NCBI RefSeq assembly: GCF_040869045.1
Contig: NC_090319.1
Coordinates: 65,940,779-66,004,778, forward strand
Length of the DNA stretch: 64,000 nt
From: Eurosta solidaginis
Lineage: Eukaryota > Arthropoda > Insecta > Diptera > Tephritidae
Direction: 5' to 3'
In this document: piece by piece, positions 46,456 to 57,057 of the stretch
Position numbering within the stretch: position 1 is the first letter of the stretch
How the letters are laid out: every line of letters begins with the position of its first letter
Position numbers and translations under genes: made by a program
The notes under the pieces: generated by a model
Seen by the model: the letters and a program-made list of their open reading frames with translations, nothing else
Told to the model about the DNA's origin: nothing
Databases searched by the model: none

Positions 46456-48311
46456 GTATGATTATGACAAGTACGAAAAGTACTCCGAATAATGGAGACG
46501 TATTTCAAATTCAACCGAACGATTATGATGAAATTTCCATGCATGTAACAAGGGAGAGCCCCTATGCCAGATAATACTTCGACTGTAGGAAGTTGACTAT
46601 TCAGAATGGAGTTGCTCCACTCTACAACCGAGAAGAGGGAAATTCTAGCCTTGGGTGATACGAGGTTTAGGAAGACAATACCTTACATTTCAAGGAAGAA
46701 AGAGATGAGAGAGTATATCACGGTCACATTTATGTCGGAGTTTCAAGCCCGAATCCTTATACTGGCATCGTAATATTTCTTTTTAACAGGTGTAGTTTCT
46801 CAGGATTATGAATACTCTATTACTCTCTTTGTACTCGTTCTGTATGAATATAGTAGTATTGATGCCGAATGCATACAAAAGCACAGGAAAATCGAAAGCA
46901 CTATTCCTACATTAATCAATAGGAATTTATTATACATATGTACATACACCAACAATAACAAGGAGTAATTTGAAGACATCAACTTTGATCAAAACCCATC
47001 ATCCTGAGAATTGGTGTCGTAATTAGTCCTCGTTATATTCCAAGTTTATTACTCCAAGTTTCCTCATCTCTAATCAGTTATTCACACCCTGCATTTCTTT
47101 TTGAAAAAAATTATTGTTTAAAGAAGATACATGCATTTCGTAAACAGGAATACATTTTTCAAGGCAATAAAGAAAATTCAAAGTCCTAAATCATATACGA
47201 TCAGACAAAATTCAGCGAAGTGTATTTTTACAAACATATATCACTGATACAACATGCATATTTCATGCATGCATATAAATTGTTCACTCGGGTATCAATG
47301 AATTGTTCATACTTTTTCACTCATACAGCACGCATCCTTTTCCTTTGAATAAATATGAATCTAACATACTTTTTCATACATTCAGCCCTCTTGTATGCAT
47401 TCAACTGATTTCAACTGGGAAGTATTCAGAATCATAGCGTATATTATTAACAAGATATGCAGTTATTAAAAAGCGTTCTTTCAAGCTCAGAACTGATCAA
47501 CCCCTATACACTTATATCACTTTTGTTTTTGTTTTTTCCAGAAGAATAGGCACAGATACAAATTCACACTTCGAATGTAAAAAAAAATATTCATAGGTCT
47601 CCCATGTGCCCTCGCATATAAGTTCGATTCATATGAAAGTGCCTGAATTTCATATTAAAGTCCAAAGAAAAAGCACTTCACACTACCAAATTGACACAAA
47701 AAAAAAAATGTTTCTAAAATATTGTAGCACTGAGAAAAATTTTAATTCAAAATTTATTCATTAAGGGGGTCATCAATATTCTTTAAACATTTCAAAAAAA
47801 AAATTGTTTTTATTTAAAAAAATTTCAGTATACATTGTATTTTTTATATGTATTGTGATTTCCATAAAAAAATGTTTGAACACCCCTGAATAATTTAAAA
47901 TTAAAATTTTTTTATTCTTAAGCCTTTTTGAATGCCTCCGAACAGGAATCAGAAATAGATTACAGTTTAAGAAAACAATATTATAATAGGTGAATGATAT
48001 GTGAGCAAATCATACGATCACACTACTACGTGACCATATATATGGAAAATGGAATTAAAATCATGTATATTGCTGACAAAAGTAAATAAACAATTTTTTA
48101 AACGCTTAAATTGCTTCTTTGTGCATAGTAACGGTAATTATACTAAACAAATAAGAAAAGTAGTAAGTATTAATTGGGGACGAAGAAAATTCAGTTCAAG
48201 TTATAGCGATACTCTAACGGTAAAGAAAATAAGCTTAATTATAAATAACCAAAAAAAACACCTTAAACAAGTTAAACAAGTTAAAAATCTAGCAATTACA
48301 AATGGACAATG
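46456..48311. other. No recognised gene
   Basis: About 1.85 kb of AT-rich sequence. Short frames (for example 48049-48312) show no motif. ATGCATGCATAT and ACATATGTACATAC words are common here. Confidence 0.4.
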
Positions 48312-48681
48312 ATAAAAATAAAAAAAATAAATATAAGGCGCGATAACCTCCGAAGAGATCTAAGGCCGAGCTTCTCTTCCAATTTGCGTCGTGCTCCTCT
48401 TGATTTTCCCTACAAATTGGCCGGACGGGACCTACATGATTTTATGCCGACTCCGAACGGCATCTGCAAGGCAGATGAGTTTTCACTGAGAGCTTTTCAT
48501 GGCAGAAATACACCCGGAGCGCTTGCCAAACACTGCCGAGGGGCGACCCCGCCTAGAAAAATTTTCTTCTAATTGAAAAACCTTATTTCTAAAATTTTTG
48601 ATGTTGCTTTGCCCGGGGTTTGAACCCAGGGCATCCGGTGTGGTAGGCGGAGCAAGCTACCATCACACCACGGTGGCCGCC
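48312..48681 (-). mobile_element. tRNA-derived SINE (about 370 bp)
   Basis: The - strand 5' head carries a pol III A box-like TGGTGTGATGG (48660-48670) and B box GGGTTCAAACC (48617-48627), spaced as in a tRNA. A GC-richer body follows (AAGCTCGGCCTTAGATC, GGTCCCGTCCGGCC words), ending in an A/T-rich tail. No coding. I recall very similar tephritid interspersed repeats, but this was not checked. The + strand frame 48309-48572 is a shadow. Confidence 0.85.
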
Positions 48682-49008
48682 GCTTTAGATTTGTCATCGA
48701 GACGAAAAAACATATAGCAAAAAAACTCCAACTTAATCCAATATTGATGAAGATAAGGAAACAATAAAACAATCTTAATGGGACATCCCAACAGACATTT
48801 TGAGTAAAGAACGCTTTCTAAACGTGCATATATGTTGCTCAAAAAAGAAATATCAAAAGTTTATAAACAAATTGTTGTCAACAGTAGTACGGAAAGAAGT
48901 TTGAAATTAAGAATAGTAGTAGTGATTTTCAGAGAATATTAAATTACTTTTAGAAAACATCAATTTATAGGAAATGCCAAAATTATATTCAAAAAAGTTC
49001 AAGTTGAA
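48682..49008. other. No recognised feature
   Basis: Short AT-rich spacer. Confidence 0.4.
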
Positions 49009-49272
49009 GTAAGTTGAAATAAAATCCAAAAAAGATCAAATAAAATCCAGAAATATTAAATAAAATCCAGAAAAGATCAAATAACATCCAGAAAAGATCA
49101 AATTGAATTCAGAACAGAAGATATGACACTCAAAAAAATTTAATGGCATTCAAAACAGATTAAATGCCATTCAGCAAGGATTGAATGCAATTCAGAAAAG
49201 ATCAAACGGTAATCACAAAAGATCAAATGAAATTCAGATAAGATCAAAGGGCATTCAGAAAAGATGAAATTA
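49009..49272. repeat. ~20-bp minisatellite (CAGAAAAGATCAAAT), left part
   Basis: About a dozen imperfect copies of AAAAGATCAAATnnnATTCAG. It is interrupted by the element at 49273-50370 and resumes beyond it. Confidence 0.75.
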
Positions 49273-50370
49273 AATATTTCATCCCTTTTTTCGTATTTGG
49301 TATAGAATTATGGCATTTTTTTCATTTTTCGTAATTTTCGATATCGAAAAAGTGGGCGTGGTCATAGTCGGATTTCGTTAATTTTTCATACCAAGATAAA
49401 GTGAGTTCAGATAAGTACGTGAACTGAGTTTAGTAAAGATATATCGATTTTTGCTCAAGTTATCGTGTTAACGGCCATGCGGAAGGACAGACGGACGACT
49501 GTGTATAAAAACTGGGCGTGACATCAACCGATTTCGCCCATTTTCACAGAAAACAGTTAACGCCATAAAATCTATGCCCCTACCAAAAGGATTGGTTAAT
49601 TTTTGTTCGACTTATGGCGTTAAAAGTATCCTAGACAAATTAAATGAAAAAGGGCGGAAAAATTTCTTTTATTTTTGTATTTTGTTGCACCATATCATTA
49701 CTGGAGTTGAATCTTGACATAATTTACTTATATACTGTAAAGATATTAAATTTTTTGTTAAAATTTTACTTTAAAAAAAAATTTTTTTAAAAGTGGGCGT
49801 GGTCCTTCTCCGATTTTACAAATTTTTATTAAGCGTACATATAGTAATAAGAGTAACGTTCCTGCCAAATTTCATCATGATATCTTCAACGACTGCCAAA
49901 TTACAGCTTGCAAAAGTTTTAAATTACCTTCTTTTAAAAGTGGGCGGTGCCACGCCCATTGTCCAAAATTTTACTAATTTTCTATTTTGCGTCATAAGTT
50001 CAACTCATCTACCAAGTTTCGTCGCTTTATCTGTCTTTTGTAATGAATTATCGCACTTTTTCGGTTTTTCGAAATTTTCGATATTTAAAAAGTGGGCGTG
50101 GTTATAGTCCGATATCGTTCATTTTAAATAGCGATCTGAGATGAGTGCTCAGGAACCTACATACCAAATTTCATCAAGATACCTCAAAATTTACTCAAGT
50201 TATCGTGTTAATGGACGGACGGACGGACATGGCTCAATCAAATTTTTTTTCGATCCTGATTATTTTGATATATGGAAGTCTATATCTATCTCGATTCCTT
50301 TATATATGTACAACCAACCGTTATCCAATCAAACTTAATATACTCTGTGAGCTCTGCTCAACTGAGTATA
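49273..50370 (-). mobile_element. Second Helentron-like family, copy C (truncated, about 1.1 kb)
   Basis: Has the TATACTCAGTTGAG end (50370 side) and the GGGCGTGG body, but lacks the tandem array and the hairpin end. It begins at a point matching the middle of copies B and D (CATCCCTTTTTTCG). A GGAC repeat lies at 50214-50227. Confidence 0.75.
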
Positions 50371-50475
50371 AAAAGATGAAATAACTTTCAGAAGAAAATT
50401 AAATGAAAAGCCAAATGACATTTGGAAACGATCTGATGGAATTCAGAAAAGACCAAATAAAAGTCAGTAATGCAC
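50371..50475. repeat. ~20-bp minisatellite, right part
   Basis: AAAAGATGAAATAACTTTCAG and GAATTCAGAAAAGACCAAAT continue the pattern seen at 49009-49272. Confidence 0.65.
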
Positions 50476-50484
50476 TAAGCACGA

Positions 50485-50536
50485 CAAAAGTACTTCTAAA
50501 AAAAAAAATTTTTTTTAATATTAAGAAGTACTTTTG
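50485..50536. repeat. Inverted repeat / hairpin (CAAAAGTACTTCT arms)
   Basis: Perfect 13-bp arms, CAAAAGTACTTCT and AGAAGTACTTTTG, separated by an A run followed by a T run that can extend the stem. Confidence 0.8.
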
Positions 50537-50549
50537 GATTTTAAAGGCC

Positions 50550-51192
50550 CGAACACATTTAACTTCTGCGTCGTTTTGGCGCTGGCGTCACTCGAATTGC
50601 GAAAGTTTTTGTGACACAGTGAGCGCAAATGGAGTACACAAATTTTGATTGTTGGTCATTGAAAATTTTAAACAAAAAATGTGTTAGTTCAAAAAAGAAA
50701 ATAGGGCAATTCTCTAGTCTACGAAACGTCTCGAAATTTTAGTTAACGTAGAAAATATACCATGTTTTCTAGATCAAGTATGCAGCACTCGGAGAACGCA
50801 CCACTTACATAAGTAATATGCTTTCGATCTGATCTTACGTTAAGCGTCCAAAGTTAATTTTAATTATAAATTTTATATTTTATGCATACAAAAATTTACA
50901 AAACTTCCGCGCACAAAATTTTGTTGTTTTTTTTTTTTTAATGAACAAATCACTTCCTACTTCTTGTCACATTTATAAATTTTCCATTCAAATCTATATG
51001 GGTTTGCGTATAGAAAATGTAGGAACCGTATAAAATTTTTCACAAATGTATTTTGTTGTATCGTGTAGAAAACTTTTGGCAGTAAATTGAAAAATTTTCT
51101 AGACAGAGAGAATACCGCTAATATTTTTGTGTTCAAAGTCAAATGTTGATACAACTCAAGCCCCAAAACGAAGCAAAAGTCGAATGTGTTTG
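50550..51192. mobile_element. TIR MITE-like element (about 640 bp)
   Basis: The ends are about 40-bp inverted repeats at roughly 80% identity (left AACACATTTAACTTCTGCG, right AACACATTCGACTTTTGCT when reverse-complemented, both followed by TTCGTTTTGG-like sequence). AT-rich inside, no transposase. The exact ends and target duplication are unclear. Confidence 0.6.
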
Positions 51193-51981
51193 TGATTTAA
51201 TGTTTTCTACATTGTTTGCTGGGATAATTTTATAATTTTTTTTTTTTTTCAGAAAATATGTTTCTCTTGTTGCTTTTATCCGCACAAACAGCATGACATA
51301 AGCACGCATAAAATAACTATGACGTGACTAGGAGCGAAATAAAAAAATTTACCAACCTAAAAAAATTAAATTTGACTATTCAAAAAGGGAAGCGTAAAGA
51401 ACGAAAGCGATATGAGTTGGTAACCCTATTCAACTATATATGTATTTAGGAGAAAAACTACAAACAAGCAAATAAAAACAAAAAGCATTTATAAAAAGAT
51501 AATAAAACTCTTTGAAAAGTCATTAAGGTATACTAGAATTAAAGATTCAAAGCACGCTTTATGTAACACTATGAACACATCCAGTCCATGTGAGCTTCAT
51601 CCACACAAACCGTCCAGTTCAATCTAACGCTTGATATGGATATCTTTTATGAATGTATCTTGATTTATTACCGTTGCAAGAATCGTACCAACAGTATTAA
51701 ACAAACCTTAACCAAGCCAAAATAAAAATAAAAGTTTCTGCGTATTATATTTTGAGTGAGCTCAAATCTGGCAAAAAAAACTTAAATAAACAACAATAGA
51801 AAATAACTTAAATGGGCTGAACGCAGTAAATACATAAAAAATATTCGAAAAACAAATAAACAAGTATGTATAACCAAACTCGAGCGATAATATTTTAGCA
51901 AGTTTCACTAGCAGCAAAACAACGCAAAGATACGTAAATACGCAAGTCGGCATAGCAAAAAAAGAAAAAATAAAAAAAAAA
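51193..51981. other. No recognised gene
   Basis: AT-rich; A-rich just before the next element. Confidence 0.4.
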
Positions 51982-54902
51982 CAAGTAAGGAAGGTTAAGT
52001 TCGGGTGTAACCGAACATTACATACTCAGTTGAGAGCTATGGTGACAACATAAGGGAAAATAACCATGTAGGAAAATGAACCGAGGGAAACCCTGGAATG
52101 TGTATCAAATGAAAGGCATTAAAGAGTATTTTATGAGGGAGTGGGCCATAGTTCTATAGGTGGACGCCATTTATGGATATAGCCATAAAGGTGGATCAGG
52201 GATGACTCTAGAATGCGTTTGTACGATATGGGTATCAAATGAAAGGTGTTAATGAGTATTTTAAAAGGGAGTAATCCTTAGTTCCATAGGTGGAAGCCGT
52301 TTCGAGATATCGCCACAAAGGTGGACCAGGGGTGACCCTAGAATTTGTTTGTACAATATGGGCATCAAACGAAAGGTGTTAATGAGTATTTTAAAAGGGA
52401 GTGGGCCTTAGTTCTATAGGTGGACGCCATTTCGAAATATCGCTATAAAGGTGGACCAGGGGTGACTCTAGAATGTGTCTGAACGATATGGGTATCAAAT
52501 TAAAGGTATTAATGAGGGTTTTAAAAGGGAGTGGTGGTCGCATTTTCGAGATATCGCCATAACGGTGGACCAGGGGTGACCCTAGAATTTGTTTGTACAA
52601 TATGGGTATCAAAAGAAAGGTGTTAATGAGTATTTTAAAAGGGAGTAATCCTTAGTTCCATAGGTGGACGCCGTTTCGAGATATCGCCATAAAGGTGGAG
52701 CAGGGGTGACCCTAGAATTTGTTTCTACAATATGGGTATCAAAAGAAAGGTGTTAATGAGTATTTTAAAAGGGAGTAATCCTTAGTTCCATAGGTGGACG
52801 CCGTTTCGAGATATCGCCATAAAGGTGGAGCAGGGGTGACCCTAGAATTTGTTTCTACAATATGGGTATCAAAAGAAAGGTGTTAATGAGTATTTTAAAA
52901 GGGAGTAATCCTTAGTTCCATAGGTGGACGCCGTTTCGAGATATCGCCATAAAGGTGGAGCAGGGGTGACCCTAGAATTTGTTTCTACAATATGGGTATC
53001 AAAAGAAAGGTGTTAATGAGTATTTTAAAAGGGAGTAATCCTTAGTTCCATAGGTGGAAGCCGTTTCGAGATATCGCCACAAAGGTGGACCAGGGGTGAC
53101 CCTAGAATTTGTTTGTACAATATGGGCATCAAACGAAAGGTGTTAATGAGTATTTTAAAAGGGAGTGGGCCTTAGTTCTATAGGTGGACGCCATTTCGAA
53201 ATATCGCTATAAAGGTGGACCAGGGGTGACTCTAGAATGTGTCTGAACGATATGGGTATCAAATTAAAGGTATTAATGAGGGTTTTAAAAGGGAGTGGTG
53301 GTCGCATTTTCGAGATATCGCCATAACGGTGGACCAGGGGTGACTCTAGAATTCGTTTGTGCAATATGGGTATCAAACGAAAGGAGTTAATGAGTATTTT
53401 AAAAGGGCGTTGGGGCTTAGTTCTATAGGCGGACGCCTTTTCGAGATATTTCCATAAAGGTGGACCAGGGGTGACTCTAGAATGAGTTTGTACGATATGG
53501 GTATCAAATTAAAGGTATTAATGAGAGTTTTAAAAGGGAGTGGTGTGAAGGCGTTTTCCAGATATCGACCAAAATGTGGACCAGGGTGACCCAGAACATC
53601 ATCTGTTGGATACCGCTAATTTATTTATATACGTAATACCTGCCAAGATTTTAAGAGTTTTTTATTTCGCCCTCCAGAACTTTTTCATTTTCTTCTACTT
53701 AATATGGTAGGTGTCACAACCATTTTATAAAGTTTTTTTCTAAATTTATACTTCGCGTCAATAAAACAATCCAATTACCTTACCATGTTTCGTCCCTTTT
53801 TTCGTATTTGGTATAGAATTATGGCATTTGTTCATTTTTCGTAATTTTCGATATCGAAAAAGTGGGCGTGGTCATAGTCGGATTTCGTTCATTTTTCATA
53901 CCAAGATAAAGTGAGTTCAAGTAAGCACGTGAACTAAGTTCATTAAAGATATGTCGATTTTTGCTCAAGTTATCGTGTTAACGGCCATGCGGAAGGACAG
54001 ACGGACGACTGTGTATAAAAACTGGGCGTGGCATTAACCGATTTCGCCCATTTTCACAGAAAACAGTTAACGTCATAAAATCTATGCCCCTACCAAATTT
54101 CAAAAGGATAGGTTAATTTTTGTTCGACTTATGGCGTTAAAAGTATCCTAGACAAATTAAATGAAAAAGGGCGGAGCCACGCCCATTTTGAAATTTTCTT
54201 TTATTTTTGTCTTTTGTTGCACCATATCATTACTGGAGTTGAATGTTGACATAATTTACTTATATACTGTAAAGATATTAAATTTTTTGTTAAAATTTTA
54301 CTTTTAAAAAATTTTTTTTTAAAAATGGGCGTGGTCCTTCCCCGATTTTGCTAATTTTTATGAAGCATACATATAGTAATAGGAGTAACGTTCCTGCCAA
54401 ATTTCACCATGATATCTTCAACGACTGCCAAATTACAGCTTGCAAAAATTTTAAATTACCTTCTTTTAAAAGTGGGCGGTGCCACGCCCATTGTCCAAAA
54501 TTTTACTAATTTTCTATTCTGCGTCATAAGTTCAACTCATCTACCAAGTTTCGTCGCTATAGCTGTCTTTTGTAATGAATTATCGCACTTTTTCGGTTTT
54601 TCGAAATTTTCGATATCGAAAAAGTGGGCGTGGTTATAGTCCGATATCGTTCATTTTAAATAGCGATCTGAGATGAGTGCTCAGGAACCTATATACCAAA
54701 TTTCATCAAGATACCTCAAAATTTACTCAAGTTATCGTGTTAACGGACGGACGGACGGACATGGCTCAATCAAATTTTTTTTCGATCCTGATTATTTTGA
54801 TATATGGAAGTCTATATCTATCTCGATTCCTTTATATATGTACAACCAACCGTTATCCAATCAAACTTAATATACTCTGTGAGCTCTGCTCAACTGAGTA
54901 TA
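51982..54902 (-). mobile_element. Second Helentron-like family, copy D (2921 bp)
   Basis: Complete copy on the - strand: TATACTCAGTTGAG end at 54902, hairpin GTTCGG...CCGAAC at 51999-52016 and CCTTACTTG terminus at 51982. It has a ~127-bp tandem array (52090-53560) and the GGGCGTGG body. A GGAC repeat lies at 54745-54760. Flanking bases are A on both sides. Confidence 0.82.
52090..53560. repeat. ~127-bp tandem array in copy D (about 12 units, with block duplication)
   Basis: Same unit as in copy A, reverse-complemented. Three successive units around 52600-53030 look identical, and a block around 52270-52560 recurs at 53035-53325 (offset about 764 bp, six units). Confidence 0.85.
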
Positions 54903-55023
54903 AAGACCAGTAAACAACAAATAAATAATGCCCGACCGAATACGAATAATTTAAAGAACTGAATGAACATACGTTTTTTTCCTTCAGCTTTTACAATCAT
55001 AATTTATTTCGATGATCGTTTTG

Positions 55024-55032
55024 AATATTATT
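55024..55032. repeat. 9-bp direct repeat (candidate TSD), left
   Basis: AATATTATT, repeated at 55402-55410. Confidence 0.65.
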
Positions 55033-55401
55033 AGAGCTTACGATTTCTCGAACTTGTTCGAGGAGAGATTTCTCGCGGGTCTCGCCTTCTCGCGAGATTC
55101 TCGAATCTCGAATTACTCGTAAGGCTCGCGAGCCTCTCAACATTCAATTTAATCGATTCATTGCTTGTTTTATATAGAACTTACGATTTCTTTTGGAGTA
55201 CAAGCGAAAGTTTCCACAAAACCAAAACTAAAAAACACCGAAATGTATAGAATTACGCCAATGCAGCGATTGAATTGAAAGTTGAAAAGCTTGTGAGATT
55301 TACGAGTACTTAGAGACACGAGAACCTCGCGAGAAGTCGAGTTCTCAATTTCTCGTGTCTCGAAAATCTCACTTATGTTCAAAAAGAAAGCGTAAGCTCT
55401 A
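55033..55401. mobile_element. hAT-like MITE rich in CTCGCGAG palindromes (about 369 bp)
   Basis: Ends are AGAGCTTACGATTTCT (left) and AGAGCTTACGCTTTCT (right, reverse-complemented), one mismatch in 16, with 8-9-bp duplications outside as for hAT elements. A third, imperfect copy (AGAACTTACGATTTCT) lies at about 55177. The inside is full of TCTCGCGAGA and CTCGTGTCTCG words. No transposase. Confidence 0.7.
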
Positions 55402-55410
55402 AATATTATT

Positions 55411-56339
55411 AAATGTGCTGTCGGAGTGCACGCAATTTCGCGCAGCATCTAACTAACAACAATTAGACCTACGCTGCCTAAGAGGTTGAAGAGTACGCGT
55501 TTTGAACCCAATTGCCGGGATACTTGTTTTTAATTATTTAAGATAATAACTCTATCTATTTTTTCTATTACAACAACCAAGTCAGGAGTGTGATAGTTTT
55601 TGTAGAGATTAATGCAAAACTGATACAAAAAACGAAACCATTATTGCATTTCAAAATTTCATCGTCGATCTAAAAAGGCATTTGGCCACAATCTCGGTGC
55701 GCAAAACAGGACTGCTCATCAAGCATGGGGTTAATTTTGCAAATAAATTACACACCATTAATTTCTCTCTGACTCTGTAACAAAGATAGATCGATAAGCT
55801 TTAGACAATTGTGGAACATAGGAAAGAAGACAACCATCCTGTGTTTCACGGAATTGTTTTTGAACGGATCTCATTTGGTCACAATGAATCCAATAACACA
55901 CAACTAAAAAAATATTCCAAAATAAAGTTTCGAATGTGGTAAAATAGCTTTACCAAAAAAAGCAAAAAAAACTTATCACATAGTAAATAAAATCTAGAAA
56001 GGTCTTTAGCCCATCAAAGAAAGTTTACAAATCGTAGAACGAGTATTACACGGGTCAACACAAAATTTGACTTTGACTTCAAAGCATTAAATTTCAGTTC
56101 TTTAGGTCGTAATTTGACGAAAAAAAAAATATATGGCATGAAAAAGTTTGCTTTCCCATTTAGGAAACCGCTTCAACGAAATTTTTCAAAATCTGTGGTT
56201 TTAATTTTTACTTGAAAATGAAACAATTAAAATAAATATATTTTTATTAAGTTTTTATATCGATATAACTTACAAAAAAGTGGAAAATAATTTAAAGGTG
56301 TACACTTTTACTTTTCTTTTATGTTCATAGGTATTATCT
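55411..56339. other. No recognised gene
   Basis: AT-rich; nothing recognisable. Confidence 0.4.
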
Positions 56340-57057
56340 CTCAATAAACGCCAAATATAGTATCCCATTGTGTTTTCATCATATTGGCCTTGATAACTTT
56401 GTTCGAAGAAGAGCCTAAAAGCTCTGCTTTACTTTTTGGTAAATTTATTTCTCTAATCAAATCATTAAATTCTTCAGTAGGTATGTAATGATGTTTTGGT
56501 TATTCCGGTGTCGGTAAAAACTCCTTAACGGCATTGATTTTATAAGAACTTAGAGATGAGCCACTCCTCTGCGATAATTTTTTCGGTGGCGCTGGTACTG
56601 GTCGTGTCAGATCGTGTGCGACTGGAGCAGAAGAAGATTCAAGATCAGGATATTCGATAGGTTTTGCATTTTTACCTCTACGTCTTTTACTCGGATTCAC
56701 AATGCAAAATTAGCAGTCTTTAACGTCGTATTTTATTTCTGGCCAGATTCTTGGTGCTGCATATTTCATAGATCTTTTCTCACCTCGATACCAACCTAAA
56801 ATATAGAAAGAGGAATCAATATGTCTACTTTATTTAATTTACTATTTAAATAAAATTTGCTTACCTTCCAAACATCGTTTACAATAACTACAAGCAACAT
56901 GTGGAGCCCATGTCTTGTCTTGATTCCAAACAGGACAGCCAAAATATGCTTCGTAGGCTTCACAGAGGATGAGAGATGTATTTAATTCATATTTTATATC
57001 TCGAACTTTAATAATCTGCCCACATACATATATAACAATCAATAGCATCAGCTTCAT
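56340..57057 (-). pseudogene. Two-exon cysteine-rich gene of a repetitive arthropod family, broken
   Basis: Exon 1 (57057-56865) starts MKLMLLIVIY and carries YFGCPVWNQDKTWAPH, then CSYCKRCLEG. A 69-bp intron with good sites (GTAAGC...TTTTAG) follows. Exon 2 from 56795 continues in phase: WYRGEKRSMKYAAPRIWPEI, KDC-stop-FCIV, KRRRGKNAKPIEYPDL, PVAHDLTRPVPAPPKK, and later EEFNDLIREINLPKSKAELL. The CxxC pairs suggest zinc binding. I recall a widespread insect family with motifs NQDK-WAPH, C..C, PRIWRE and CYFC, of unknown function and often multicopy; this is from memory. TAA at 56710-56712 sits where the family has Tyr in CYFC, and a second TAA lies at 56500-56502, so this copy looks dead or is misassembled. 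Confidence 0.7.

Noticed and set aside
48309..48572. + strand 87-codon frame with a GC-rich, charged product
   Set aside because: It is antisense to the tRNA-derived SINE, which explains its composition.
48600..48681. tRNA gene with B box GGGTTCAAACC
   Set aside because: It is the head of a longer SINE; the tRNA-like part continues into a body of about 300 bp with an A/T-rich tail.
41538..53376. Frames such as MIPILYKRILESPL as a repeat protein
   Set aside because: They are translations of the 127-bp non-coding tandem unit; unit length is not a stable multiple of three and the frames break between copies.
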